Shown here: positions 36,297 through 44,920 of the stretch, one piece after another | Layout of the letters: every line of letters begins with the position of its first letter | How positions within the stretch are numbered: position 1 is the stretch's first letter | Source: an uncultured Candidatus Saccharibacteria bacterium | GTDB taxonomy: Bacteria; Patescibacteriota; Saccharimonadia; Saccharimonadales; Saccharimonadaceae | Assembly (NCBI GenBank): GCA_937898545.1 | Contig: CALEJV010000007.1 | Location: 1 to 64,000, forward strand | DNA: 64,000 nt | Direction of reading: 5' to 3' | Translations under genes and position numbers: made by a program | Notes under the pieces: generated by a model | The model's database searches: none | Told to the model about the DNA's origin: nothing | The model's input: the letters and a program-made list of their open reading frames with translations, nothing else

Positions 36297-36536
36297 ATGG
36301 CGGGAACAAAAGCTGGCGGCCTGAAGGCTGCGCAAAAAAACATCTCTAAAGACCCTAACTTCTACGCCAAGATTGGCGCCAAGGGCGGCAAGAATGGCCG
36401 TACTGGCGGCTTTGCGGCCAACCCACAACTCGCTCGCGTGGCTGGCGCCAAGGGCGGCCGGATCTCTCGCCGCACCAAAAAGGCCGATGATGCTACCGCG
36501 GCTGCTCCACAAGCGGACGTTGCGCTCGCCGCTTAG
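36297..36536 (+). CDS. KGG-repeat small basic protein (stress-protein GsiB/Con-10-like)
   Basis: 79 residues. Two KGG-type repeats: GGLKAAQKNISKDPNFYAKI followed by GAKGGKNG, and ANPQLARVAGAKGGRISRR. The KGG motif occurs in bacterial general-stress and hydration-like proteins (GsiB) and fungal Con-10. The tail is Ala-rich. Highly basic, so nucleic-acid association is possible. Good Shine-Dalgarno (AAGGAG), own promoter and own terminator suggest strong, independent expression. Confidence 0.8.
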   Translation: MAGTKAGGLKAAQKNISKDPNFYAKIGAKGGKNGRTGGFAANPQLARVAGAKGGRISRRTKKADDATAAAPQADVALAA

Positions 36537-36558
36537 AGGCGGCGCAGGCATTGCTTAA

Positions 36559-36592
36559 AACACCTCCCGTATAGCTGGGAGGTGTTTTTTGG
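36559..36592 (+). terminator. Terminator after the KGG gene
   Basis: Perfect 10-bp AACACCTCCC/GGGAGGTGTT stem and six T. Confidence 0.92.
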
Positions 36593-36730
36593 GTGCTGGG
36601 GGTTTGCAGTTTTCTTGCGTGGTGGCTTTGCATTGCTGCTATGGCTGCCTGAGCGACATTCTCCCGCATTGTGCTGGTGGGGGCAAAGTGGCGGGCAGTG
36701 TGCGAGAATTACTGCGATAATAAGGCTGAG

Positions 36731-37246
36731 TTATATTATCGTGCTTTTTACAACATAACGCCGGAGTTGGCAGGTAGTGGCGCTGTTGGCGTGCCAGTGG
36801 GTGAAGCAGGCGAGGCAGGTGTATGTGCCATCGCTGCGCTGTAAGCCAGTTGCGTTGCAGTGTGGGCAGCGCGAGCGGGCATGGAGCCAGTCGCGGTAGG
36901 TGTCGAGGGAGGACTCAATAAGATCATCGTCGACCGTCAGCTGCCAGCCAGCTCCGACGCGGCAGCCAGTGCTCCATGCAGCGCGCTCCATTGCAACGAG
37001 CTGCACATCGCGCGCATAGCCGCAGTGCCCCAGGAGTGCATGACCGTACTCGTGGAGGAGGTAGGCAGAGGCCTGGGCGTCGTGTGGATCGTAATAAACC
37101 GTGCGGCTTGGGTAGTGCCAATGAAAATGGCTGCTTGAGCGAAAAGTAAGTGGTGCAAGGCCCGACGCATGGGCATGCTGAGTGAGGTGAGGGATGAGCT
37201 GATCGAGTGGCATACGTGGTGGCGATATAGACACGTCTATCGGCAT
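36731..37246 (-). CDS. Zincin-like metallopeptidase with C-terminal zinc ribbon
   Basis: 171 residues from the ATG at 37246. HEYGH near residue 66 is an HExxH zinc site in an ImmA/IrrE-like or SprT-like context (YLLHEYGHALLGH). A CPHC...CLAC zinc ribbon with RCPHCNATGLQ and TYTCLACF lies near 127-150, which is the layout of SprT-type proteins that act on DNA-protein cross-links, though the match is loose. An antirepressor-type ImmA peptidase is the alternative. No partner regulator is adjacent. Confidence 0.65.
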   Translation of the reverse strand: MPIDVSISPPRMPLDQLIPHLTQHAHASGLAPLTFRSSSHFHWHYPSRTVYYDPHDAQASAYLLHEYGHALLGHCGYARDVQLVAMERAAWSTGCRVGAGWQLTVDDDLIESSLDTYRDWLHARSRCPHCNATGLQRSDGTYTCLACFTHWHANSATTCQLRRYVVKSTII

Positions 37247-37465
37247 GCGAACCAGCGAGCGAAACAATGATTACTTCGCATGATTTGACAGAGGTGGAGA
37301 TTATGATTTGTTCGTATATTGTACGTGTCATGATTAGTGTAGCACAGCGCGCTCGCGATGCCTAGTAGGCGGTGCGAAGTATCGATGTATGGTGAGCTCC
37401 AGAGAGGCAGAGCGAGACGCATGAGTAATAGAGTGCGTGCGTTGCGTTTTGCGATCGAATACGGT

Positions 37466-37471
37466 ATAATA
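37466..37471 (+). promoter_or_regulatory. -10 element of the LPQTG protein gene
   Basis: TATAAT about 30 bp before the ATG; the -35 is unclear. Confidence 0.5.
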
Positions 37472-37500
37472 GAAAGGGTAACGTAAACGAAGGTTTGGCA

Positions 37501-38043
37501 ATGAAGCAGCAAGGATCAATTATCGGATACGTCGTCGTCGGGACAGTGCTGACACTCGCACTGGTTGGCGGGGTATTAATCGTCAAGAATAGTCACAATA
37601 GCAGTGCTCGACAAGTGGCAAGCACCACTGCTACCGACGCCAAGAAAAAGGAATCAACGCAGAGCAGCAAGAGCGCCAACGACAAGCTGGTCGATAGCCT
37701 CAACAGCAAATCAACAGAGGCCAGCAAGAGCAAAGAGACGAAAGAAACTCAGTCACAAGACAAGAAAAACACCACATCGACTGCAACTAATAGCGAGACG
37801 AGTGGCGCATCGAGCACAACTACGCAAAGCCAATCGACTCAGTCTACTCAATCTCAACCCTCAAACACACCTGCTGCAACACCATCGACCAACTCCAGCA
37901 CCCCTTCGCAGACCCAATCTACCCAGCACGTGAGCGCTTTGCCGCAAACCGGCCCAGCTGAGAGCCTGGCAGCCGTTGTGGCGGTGAGTAGCCTGGCTGG
38001 CGTAGCACTGGCCTATCGCAAGTCGCGCACACCCGCGCTGTAA
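37501..38043 (+). CDS. Cell-surface protein with LPQTG sorting signal
   Basis: 180 residues from the ATG at 37501. N-terminal TM or signal anchor (about 8-30, IIGYVVVGTVLTLALVGGVL), then about 110 residues of Ser/Thr/Gln/Lys low-complexity stalk. ALPQTGP lies near 150, followed by a hydrophobic helix and a positive tail (YRKSR). This is the classic sortase substrate layout of Gram-positive walls. Probably a surface stalk facing the host cell; function otherwise unknown. No sortase in this window. Confidence 0.85.
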   Translation: MKQQGSIIGYVVVGTVLTLALVGGVLIVKNSHNSSARQVASTTATDAKKKESTQSSKSANDKLVDSLNSKSTEASKSKETKETQSQDKKNTTSTATNSETSGASSTTTQSQSTQSTQSQPSNTPAATPSTNSSTPSQTQSTQHVSALPQTGPAESLAAVVAVSSLAGVALAYRKSRTPAL

Positions 38044-38084
38044 GATATACAACATCGACGCTGTTTCATCAAAAACACAACAAT

Positions 38085-38112
38085 TACCCCTGTGCAAGAC
38101 AGGGGTAGTTGC
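38085..38112 (+). terminator. Terminator after the LPQTG gene
   Basis: TACCCCTGT/ACAGGGGTA stem with a 5-nt loop; tail is only mildly T-rich. Confidence 0.7.
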
Positions 38113-38299
38113 TATTTGGGAGGGGTAATATAGATGTTGTTATTATAGCATCGTTGTGTATATAACTGCATGATGGTTTGTGTTGTGTATAGTGTGAGTG
38201 AGGGGAGCGAGCTGGGGCAAACAGCCTGGTATTCCCGGGCTGCCGAGCCAAAGACCTTAAACCTTATGTATAATCTGGAGATACAACAGCAAACCTATC
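38113..38299. other. Intergenic stretch
   Basis: No supported gene between the LPQTG gene and the family 2 fragment. A frame open from 38170 lacks support. Confidence 0.5.
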
Positions 38300-38355
38300 G
38301 CACAAGAGAATATCTAGAGGTCAGCGACTGTGGGGTGAGCAAGGTCTGTTTTTTT
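38300..38355 (-). repeat. Family 2 repeat, fragment E
   Basis: Shares CGCACAAGAGAATATCT, GTCAGC and ACTGTGGGG with copy D but lacks the other half and the paired arm. Degenerate copy about 190 bp upstream of rpsA. Confidence 0.6.
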
Positions 38356-38437
38356 ACCGGGGTGGAGTGCTTTTGGTGCGATGAGTGTGCTGTGTGGGCT
38401 GATTACTCATAGAGGTGAGACTGAGAAGCTCCGGGTT

Positions 38438-38466
38438 TTGACGCTTGCAGCGACTTTGTGTATAAT
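38438..38466 (+). promoter_or_regulatory. rpsA promoter
   Basis: TTGACG and TATAAT with 17-bp spacing, giving a leader of about 65 nt. Confidence 0.85.
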
Positions 38467-38539
38467 ACAGAGGAATGGTGCGCCGCTCGGCCGGCGTGTC
38501 TCATAATATAATTAACAAGAGGAGTCTGTACCAAGACTT

Positions 38540-39604
38540 ATGGCAACACAAGCCTTAACAATGGATGATTTGCTCGCTGGCGACGGCGTCAAGCAATTAG
38601 TAACCGGCGAGGTCGTGACTGGCCGCGTATTATCGGTGCGCAAACGAGATGTATTAATAGACCTAGGCCCGCAAGGGGTTGGCTATGTGCCACGGCGCGA
38701 GATTGGCGCAGCCAAGGCGCTAGCAGTTGGTGATGAAGTAACAGCCAGTGTGGTAGATAGCGAGCTCGAGAATGGCTATAGCTTGCTGAGCCTACGCAAA
38801 GCAGCCAAGGACCGTGGCTGGGAAGAAGCAATGGCCAAGCTGGATGCTGGCGAGATCATCGAGGTGGCGCCATACGACGCTAACCGTGGTGGTATGCTGG
38901 TTGAGTACGAAGGTGTGCGAGGCTTTTTGCCAGTGTCGCAACTGTCGGCCGAGCACTACCCACGGGTGGGTGGTGCCGATAAGGATGAGATCTTGGCACG
39001 GCTCAATACCCTGGTAGGGCAGACGCTCAAGGTGCGCATTCTTGACTGCGACCGCAAGGCTAACAAGCTGATCTTTAGCGAAAAGGAAGCCATCAAGGAT
39101 GGCCTGGCGGCCCACTTTGAGAAGCTGAAGGTTGGCGACACCGTCAAGGGTGTCGTGACCGGTGTGGTGGACTTTGGTGTCTTCGTGAATGTCGAAGGGA
39201 TTGAGGGGCTTATCCATATCTCAGAGATTAGCTGGGAGCGCGTCAACAACCCAGCCGACTACGTGAAGGTGGGCCAGAGCGTTGAGGCGAAGATTATCAG
39301 CATCGACAAAGACCGCCTAAGCTTGAGTATGAAGCAGCTCACCAAGGATCCATGGCTTGATGAGGTGGATCAATTCACCAAGGGCCAGACTATCGAGGGT
39401 ACAGTCACGCGCATTACCCCATATGGTGCCTTTGTCCAGATTAGCCCAGCGGTCGAAGCGCTGGTGCACGTGAGCGAGCTGGGCAGCGGTGGTGCCGACC
39501 CCGAGAAGGTCTTTACCCTCAATGAGCGCAAGAGCTTTGTCATTCTCGACATCGACAAAGATGCGCACAAAGTGAGCCTAAGCCTCGCTGACAAGAAAAA
39601 ATAA
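38540..39604 (+). CDS. rpsA: Small subunit ribosomal protein bS1, four-repeat form
   Basis: 354 residues with four S1 (OB-fold) repeats at about 19-85, 104-171, 192-260 and 278-347. The third begins VGDTVKGVVTGVVDFGVFVNV and the fourth GQTIEGTVTRITPYGAFVQI. Binds mRNA and helps load structured messages on the 30S subunit. E. coli S1 has six repeats; four is common in Gram-positives and small genomes. Own promoter; infB follows after 53 bp. Confidence 0.92.
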   Translation: MATQALTMDDLLAGDGVKQLVTGEVVTGRVLSVRKRDVLIDLGPQGVGYVPRREIGAAKALAVGDEVTASVVDSELENGYSLLSLRKAAKDRGWEEAMAKLDAGEIIEVAPYDANRGGMLVEYEGVRGFLPVSQLSAEHYPRVGGADKDEILARLNTLVGQTLKVRILDCDRKANKLIFSEKEAIKDGLAAHFEKLKVGDTVKGVVTGVVDFGVFVNVEGIEGLIHISEISWERVNNPADYVKVGQSVEAKIISIDKDRLSLSMKQLTKDPWLDEVDQFTKGQTIEGTVTRITPYGAFVQISPAVEALVHVSELGSGGADPEKVFTLNERKSFVILDIDKDAHKVSLSLADKKK

Positions 39605-39657
39605 CCTAGTAAATTACAAAAGATGACCGGCTGTGGCCGGCAGAAAGGAGTGTGTAT

Positions 39658-41433
39658 ATGAGTCAGTCTGAAAAAGTGTTGGTCATTGCCGATTCGATCA
39701 CCGTTGGTGAGCTGGCCCAAACCCTGAATCTGCCGGTCACGAAGCTGATTGGCGAGCTCTTCAAGAATGGCTTTACCGTAACGATCAATCAGCGGATTGA
39801 TTTTGAGATTGCTGAGATTATCGTGGAGGAGCTAGGCCTGGCAGTGACGCTGCAGCGCAAAGCCGCCGAGCAGCATACTATGCAGCACCTGCATAAACCG
39901 TCAAGCAATGCCGTGCCACGCCCGCCAATTGTGGCGGTGATGGGGCATGTCGACCACGGCAAGACAACGCTGCTCGATACTATCCTCGAGATGAAGACGG
40001 TTGCTGGTGAGGCTGGTGGCATTACCCAGCACATTAGTGCTTATCAAGCTCAAAGGGGTGGTCGCACGATGACGCTGCTTGACACCCCTGGCCATGAGGC
40101 CTTTGCGGCGCTACGCCAGCACGGTGCAGCACTGACCGATGTGGTGGTGATTGTTGTGGCAGCCGATGATGGCGTCAAGCCACAGACGGTGGAGGCAATC
40201 CGCTTTGCACGCGATGCTAATGCCAAGATTATCGTTGCTATCAACAAGATTGACAAAGACACGGCCAACCCTGATATGGTCAAAGCGCAGCTTGCGAGCG
40301 AGCACCACCTCAACCCTGAGGAGTGGGGTGGCGATACCATTATGGTACCAATTAGCGCTAAGACTGGCCAGAATATTGATAAGTTGCTCGATACCATCCT
40401 ACTCGTGGCCGACATGGAAGAGCTCCGCGCCGATACGGACGTGCCAGCTGAGGGGCTCGTTATTGAGGCGCATATGGAGAAGGGTCGCGGCTCGGTGGTG
40501 AATTTGCTCATCGAGCAGGGCCGCTTGGCGCCAGGGCATTTCTTGGTGGCGGGGCAGGCCTATGGCAAGGTGCGTACTTTGCTCGATTACACTGGCACGC
40601 CTATCAAGGCAGCCACGCCTGCTACACCAGTGACGGTAACAGGTTTTAAGGAATTGCCGCAGTTTGGTGATATCTTCACAGTGGTCAAAAACGAGAAAGA
40701 AGCTCGCCTAGCTGTGCAGAAGGCTAAGCTCGACCAAGCGCGTAATGCCGCCACCACCAATGTGACTGGTGCTGACTTGCTCAAGCTTATGACGCAAAAG
40801 CATGATGCTCAGGAGTTCGATGTTATCGTCAAGGCCGATGTACAGGGGTCACTTACCTCAGTGATGGATAGCTTGCGCCTGGTGGAGACGGGCGGGGCGA
40901 TCACGCTGCGGATCATTGGCCATGGCGTGGGCAATATTACCGAGAGTGATGTGCGCTTGGCTGGTAGTAGTAATGCAATTATCTATGGCTTTAATGTCGA
41001 CCTGCCACCAGCTGTCAAGCGCCTAGCAATGCGCGACAAAGTGACGGTGCGCCGCTACCAAGTGATCTACGAGCTGCTCGACGATGCACGTAGCAGCATG
41101 GAAGCACTGCTTGCACCAGAGGTGGTGGAGACGGAGATTGGCCAGCTAGAGATTAAGGGCGTCTTCCGGACGATGCGCGATGCGGTTATCGCCGGCGGGC
41201 AAGTAACGAAGGGCAAGGTGACAGCAGGGCTACTGGCCCGTGTGATGCGCGGCGAGGAGCAAATCGCCGAAGTCACAGTGGCCAGCGTGCAGCGCCAGCA
41301 GCAAGAAGCTAAGGAAGTCTTTGAGGGTGAGCTCTGCGGTCTCAATCTCACGACCAGCAAGAAGCTCCAGCTCGAGATTGGCGACACCCTCGAGTTCTTC
41401 ACCCGCGAGCTGGTGAAGCGCACGCTACAGTAG
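39658..41433 (+). CDS. infB: Translation initiation factor IF-2, short form
   Basis: 591 residues from the ATG at 39658 with AAAGGAG upstream. The GTPase delivers fMet-tRNA to the 30S subunit. One IF2-N domain (about 3-60), G domain with GHVDHGKTT (about 97), DTPGHE (about 142) and NKID (about 196), then domain II, domain III and the C-terminal tRNA-binding domain. The long linker region found in E. coli is missing. Paired with rpsA in a translation operon; a terminator follows. Confidence 0.95.
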   Translation: MSQSEKVLVIADSITVGELAQTLNLPVTKLIGELFKNGFTVTINQRIDFEIAEIIVEELGLAVTLQRKAAEQHTMQHLHKPSSNAVPRPPIVAVMGHVDHGKTTLLDTILEMKTVAGEAGGITQHISAYQAQRGGRTMTLLDTPGHEAFAALRQHGAALTDVVVIVVAADDGVKPQTVEAIRFARDANAKIIVAINKIDKDTANPDMVKAQLASEHHLNPEEWGGDTIMVPISAKTGQNIDKLLDTILLVADMEELRADTDVPAEGLVIEAHMEKGRGSVVNLLIEQGRLAPGHFLVAGQAYGKVRTLLDYTGTPIKAATPATPVTVTGFKELPQFGDIFTVVKNEKEARLAVQKAKLDQARNAATTNVTGADLLKLMTQKHDAQEFDVIVKADVQGSLTSVMDSLRLVETGGAITLRIIGHGVGNITESDVRLAGSSNAIIYGFNVDLPPAVKRLAMRDKVTVRRYQVIYELLDDARSSMEALLAPEVVETEIGQLEIKGVFRTMRDAVIAGGQVTKGKVTAGLLARVMRGEEQIAEVTVASVQRQQQEAKEVFEGELCGLNLTTSKKLQLEIGDTLEFFTRELVKRTLQ

Positions 41434-41511
41434 TGGGTTTGGCGGTGCTTTGCCCTGTAGAATCTTAGTATATTTATATTGGGGATAACCCTGTTTTGCT
41501 GCTGGTATATA

Positions 41512-41545
41512 AAACTCGCTATGGGGTGATGGCGGGTTTTTGAGA
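41512..41545 (+). terminator. Terminator after infB
   Basis: 11-bp stem AAACTCGCTAT/ATGGCGGGTTT with two G-U pairs and five T, 80 bp after the stop codon. Confidence 0.85.
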
Positions 41546-41562
41546 TTGGAGCATCTCCCTCA

Positions 41563-41591
41563 TTGACACATCACCTCTGTTGTGGTAGGAT
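41563..41591 (+). promoter_or_regulatory. Promoter of the 521-residue unknown gene
   Basis: TTGACA and TAGGAT with 17-bp spacing; the ATG is 40 bp downstream. Confidence 0.75.
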
Positions 41592-41631
41592 GTGGGCAGA
41601 GTATATAAGGAAAGAAATTAGGACGGGTAAT

Positions 41632-43197
41632 ATGGCAAAAGGACATGAGGTACCAGGAACAAGCACAGTAACCTCGAATGAGTCACAAACATCTGGGTCA
41701 AGACGATTGGCGGGCCTGAAGGGTGCTTTTGAGGCATTGAAGGAAGTTCCTCGTGCATATAAAAAAGCAGTGGAGGCTCAGGATAAGATCAATGTGGATG
41801 ATGGACGGTCGTTCCCAGTGCGTCAGATTGATCGACTAGGCAAAACACTTGCAGCACGCCTAGAAGTGACAAAGACGAAAAGACAAGAATTGGCGCAAGG
41901 TACAGGCAAGGAAGTGGGTCCACGCGCTACAGCAAGGTTGCTTGGCAGGCAGATTGTTGATTCTGTGATGCGTGGTGCATACGAAAAGGCAGTTGAGTAT
42001 AATGCCGCCGTGGTCGAGGCTCGAGTAGAGCACATGCCAGGAGGTACAGAAAAGACGCAGCAAGTTGTTGGAGAAGCTGCCCCTGTTGAGACTCAGGACA
42101 ACGGTACTAGTCACATAGTAAGTATGCCAAATGGAGAGGCGTCAAAAGGTACTATCTATAATATTGTTCCACCAGCACCTGCACCAACAGAGGCTGATTT
42201 GCGCGCTGCTGCAGAGGATACTGCACGTAAAGAGCAAAAAGCAGCACTTATCGAGGCAAGAAACAGTGCACTGCGCAACATTGTCCACGCCGAGACTGAT
42301 GACGATGCGAAGGCGATTAGAGACCAAGCTTACGACGGTATTGTTGCGATGGCTGGTGATGACGAAACACGCATTAGCATGCTCGATGCGATCGAGGCAA
42401 CATATGCGAAGCGCGTCGCTCATCCCGAGGTGTATGAGTTTGCGCGGCGAAGTGCGCGTGGGGACTTTGCGCAAAGTGAACCTGTTCCAGTAGAAGTACC
42501 AAAAGTGGAGTCTGCAGAGTCACAAAATAGCAACTCCTCTCACGAACAAAGTGACAGTGCTGCGAACCGTACGGCCGCAGTTGAGGCGGCTCAAGCTGTG
42601 GAAGAGAAAAAAACAGGCTGGAAGGAGCGTATGCAGAAGATCAAGCAGGCTATCGGTGAGAAAGCTACGCGAACTAAGGAGCGTGTGATAGCCTGGCTAG
42701 ATTCGGAAGATTGGGGATCTGGAGAGCCAGAGTCACCCGAGGCACCCTCAGAAAATCACTCCGAAGGCATGTCAAAAGCACCATCGCACGAGCAGTCACA
42801 AACTCAAGCAGCCACACCACAAGAAACTCAATCTTCACCAGCCCCTGAAGCTGATGGCTCTAAAGTAGCTGAAGTGATTGACCTTAATCGTGCTGCAGGT
42901 ATTCCAGACAGAGAGAGGCCAAAACCATCAGAGTTTGATCTATTTAGCGTCGATTTTCGTAACCATATAGCAGAGCTTGGTATGAGTATTACACAGGCGC
43001 AAACGCAAGAAGAAGCAACGAATAAAAAAGCTGATGCCTGGGAAGAAGTTAAGCATTTTGTAGAAGAAGCGAATAAGAAGTTCCCCGATAGACACCTTCA
43101 AATCTATCAAATAGCAACAGCGACAAAACAGAACCTATTGGTAGCAGTGAAGCACAATGACGAGCTTCGCCGTCGATTAGAGCATCGTGCAGCCTAA
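41632..43197 (+). CDS. Large hydrophilic protein of unknown function
   Basis: 521 residues from the ATG at 41632. No signal peptide or TM helix. Three parts: an N-terminal basic helical region (about 20-130, LKGAFEALKEVPRAYKKAVEAQ), a Glu/Ser/Gln-rich linker, and a C-terminal alpha-helical domain (about 440-521, FDLFSVDFRNHIAELGMSI and later ALKHNDELRRRLEHR-like end). A middle helical section AEDTARKEQKAALIEARNSALRNIV may be a coiled coil. Not recognised. AT-richer and more AAA/GAA-biased than the neighbouring housekeeping genes. May be a structural or secreted effector-like protein of this lineage (speculation). Confidence 0.7.
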   Translation: MAKGHEVPGTSTVTSNESQTSGSRRLAGLKGAFEALKEVPRAYKKAVEAQDKINVDDGRSFPVRQIDRLGKTLAARLEVTKTKRQELAQGTGKEVGPRATARLLGRQIVDSVMRGAYEKAVEYNAAVVEARVEHMPGGTEKTQQVVGEAAPVETQDNGTSHIVSMPNGEASKGTIYNIVPPAPAPTEADLRAAAEDTARKEQKAALIEARNSALRNIVHAETDDDAKAIRDQAYDGIVAMAGDDETRISMLDAIEATYAKRVAHPEVYEFARRSARGDFAQSEPVPVEVPKVESAESQNSNSSHEQSDSAANRTAAVEAAQAVEEKKTGWKERMQKIKQAIGEKATRTKERVIAWLDSEDWGSGEPESPEAPSENHSEGMSKAPSHEQSQTQAATPQETQSSPAPEADGSKVAEVIDLNRAAGIPDRERPKPSEFDLFSVDFRNHIAELGMSITQAQTQEEATNKKADAWEEVKHFVEEANKKFPDRHLQIYQIATATKQNLLVAVKHNDELRRRLEHRAA

Positions 43198-43290
43198 GCT
43201 GATTTTGTAGTAGTACTTAAATGAGTATAAAAAGTTAACACATAAAGATCGGTACGCTATCGAGCGTATGGTATGTAAGAAAAGGATTCT

Positions 43291-43614
43291 ATGCCGACCA
43301 CTCAGCCTCAAACTACCCCTCTCATCACCCAACACGACCTCGATCGCCTTGGGATTACAACGCGCGACTCGGCAGCGCTGCTGCAGGAGGTGAATAACAC
43401 GCTCTATGAGCGGGTGGGGCTGGAGGTTATTGGCCGCTTGTCGGATAATGACCTCGATGAGCTAGTGCGCCGCCAGGAAACGGACGATGGCGCAGCGCTA
43501 TTTGCCTGGCTGTCGCAGCGGGTTGCGCACCTCGACGAGATCCTGAGCGACGAGCGCACCCTCATCCTCGGCGACCTAGCCAAGAAGGCTGATGAGTTGA
43601 ACGATACAGCATGA
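43291..43614 (+). CDS. DUF5663-like small protein
   Basis: 107 residues. A four-helix-like acidic protein. The core LDRLGITTRDSAALLQEVNNTLYERVG and LSDNDLDELVRRQ, then FAWLSQRV resembles DUF5663 as I remember it. The protein at 43974 follows the same pattern (L..IG, F......L..RVG, L...QL.EF, D......W), so they are paralogs. Function unknown. AAAGGATT precedes the ATG. Confidence 0.7.
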   Translation: MPTTQPQTTPLITQHDLDRLGITTRDSAALLQEVNNTLYERVGLEVIGRLSDNDLDELVRRQETDDGAALFAWLSQRVAHLDEILSDERTLILGDLAKKADELNDTA

Positions 43615-43650
43615 GTTCTGTGTGAGGGCTGTAGGCTCATTGGTGCGAAT

Positions 43651-43890
43651 GTGTTGATTGATGACCACGCAAAGCATCTCAATACCATTCTCGCGATGAA
43701 TGACGAATACCCAGTCCCTGTGATGCGCCGCATTGTGCATACCATTCTCTTTGGTGAGTACCCGTGGCAGCCACGCCTGGACGAGCGTGATAGTCGCATC
43801 ATCATCTACTTCACCTGGCTGACTATCGAGCACACGATAAAAAAGATTGCTCAGGGCGAGGGTGTAACAGAGATAGACAGCACCCGCTGA
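43651..43890 (+). CDS. Possible small protein of unknown function
   Basis: 79 residues from a GTG at 43651, without a clear ribosome binding site. The frame is open from 43615, directly after the previous stop. Contains a plausible helical segment RRIVHTILFGEYPWQPRLDE and IYFTWLTIEHTIKKIA. Base and codon usage look coding, but start and reality are uncertain. Confidence 0.4.
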   Translation: MLIDDHAKHLNTILAMNDEYPVPVMRRIVHTILFGEYPWQPRLDERDSRIIIYFTWLTIEHTIKKIAQGEGVTEIDSTR

Positions 43891-43973
43891 GGGAAATTAC
43901 ACCACATTTTGCCATTTTTATTGTGCAAGGGGTGGATTGTTTGGTATACTAAGGATGGGAGGAATTGAAAAAT

Positions 43974-44516
43974 ATGTTTCAATTAGACGATGCTTTTTTG
44001 CAAAAAATCGGTATAGCAGACTGGCCGCCAGAGGTACGGCAGCGCTTTGTTGACAACTTTCGCCAAGTGCTGGAGCTGCGCGTTGGCACGGTGCTGAGCG
44101 ATGGCTTGAGCGAGGTGCAGCTGAATGAGTTTGAGTCGTTTATGAACCAAGACGCTACGGTCATTACAGCGTGGATCGACGAGCACGAGCCTGACTACGA
44201 AGATGATGAGATATACCAGAACCAGCGCAAAGCCTACGAGAAAGCGGCAGAGCAGCGTGGTGTGGAGGTAGACCAGCTGGCGCTTTTTGCGGATTATGCA
44301 CAGCTTAAGTGGCTCACCCACAACCGCCCAGACTACACGACCGTTGTGCGCGAGACCTTTGAGGGCCTCGTGGATCTGGCTAAGGCAGATCCGCAGAAGT
44401 TTCTTACTCAAGAGGGCCTTGCTAGCATATTCCAGAGCAGCGATGCAGCAGGTAGTGATACGCCAGACAAGCTTGAGGGTGGCCACCCCGACCCTGATGT
44501 AGCGCTTGCTGCGTAG
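43974..44516 (+). CDS. DUF5663-like protein, longer paralog
   Basis: 180 residues from the ATG at 43974; a TTG three codons upstream is also possible behind GGGAGG. The N-terminal 75 residues repeat the pattern of the 107-residue gene (FLQKIGI, FRQVLELRVG, LSEVQLNEFESFM, WIDEH). The rest is helical and acidic (DEIYQNQRKAYEKAAEQRG and TVVRETFEGLVDLAKADP). Function unknown. TATACT near 43944 suggests a separate promoter. Confidence 0.7.
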   Translation: MFQLDDAFLQKIGIADWPPEVRQRFVDNFRQVLELRVGTVLSDGLSEVQLNEFESFMNQDATVITAWIDEHEPDYEDDEIYQNQRKAYEKAAEQRGVEVDQLALFADYAQLKWLTHNRPDYTTVVRETFEGLVDLAKADPQKFLTQEGLASIFQSSDAAGSDTPDKLEGGHPDPDVALAA

Positions 44517-44541
44517 TGATAATGACCAAGTAAAAACACGT

Positions 44542-44567
44542 ATGACCCCTGTGAATGCAGGGGTTAT
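44542..44567. terminator. Hairpin after the DUF5663-like gene
   Basis: 10-bp stem ATGACCCCTG/CAGGGGTTAT; little T-run. Confidence 0.6.
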
Positions 44568-44596
44568 GTATTGGGTTAGCTTCTTTGATTGGCGCC

Positions 44597-44708
44597 GCAA
44601 TATCTCACTGTCGCACCGAAAATGTTCCGGCCAGATAGTAGAAAGAGCTTGTCCGCCTGTCTTACCGCTGGCCTCCAGATATTTTCTTGTGCGACAGTGA
44701 GATATTGC
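44597..44708 (+). repeat. Family 2 hairpin-embedded repeat, copy A
   Basis: Perfect 20-bp inverted arms: GCAATATCTCACTGTCGCAC (44597-44616) and its complement at 44689-44708. The 72-bp core has ACCGAAAATGTTCC, GGCCAG, AGAGCTTGTCCG, CGCTGGCC and CTCCAGATATTTTCTTG. In the core, GAAAAT pairs with ATTTTC and GGCCAG with CTGGCC, giving one long hairpin with an internal loop and a conserved apical segment. No ORF. Located between convergent transcripts. Confidence 0.85.
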
Positions 44709-44920
44709 ACTAGCTGCATACACAAACTGGCTGCCCTTATGGCAGGGAGCGTTAGCTATATTGCTCTCTATTACCTCCAAGATCTTGAGGAGGATAGCAA
44801 GTTGCTAGGTTAAGATGGCTGCGACCTAGACCCATCTCTCCAAGAGGAAGTAGCATAGTGCCAAGAAAGCGTAAGAAGAGCCTGTGGCTGAGGTTATTCA
44901 AGCCTCTATATCTTCACTAT

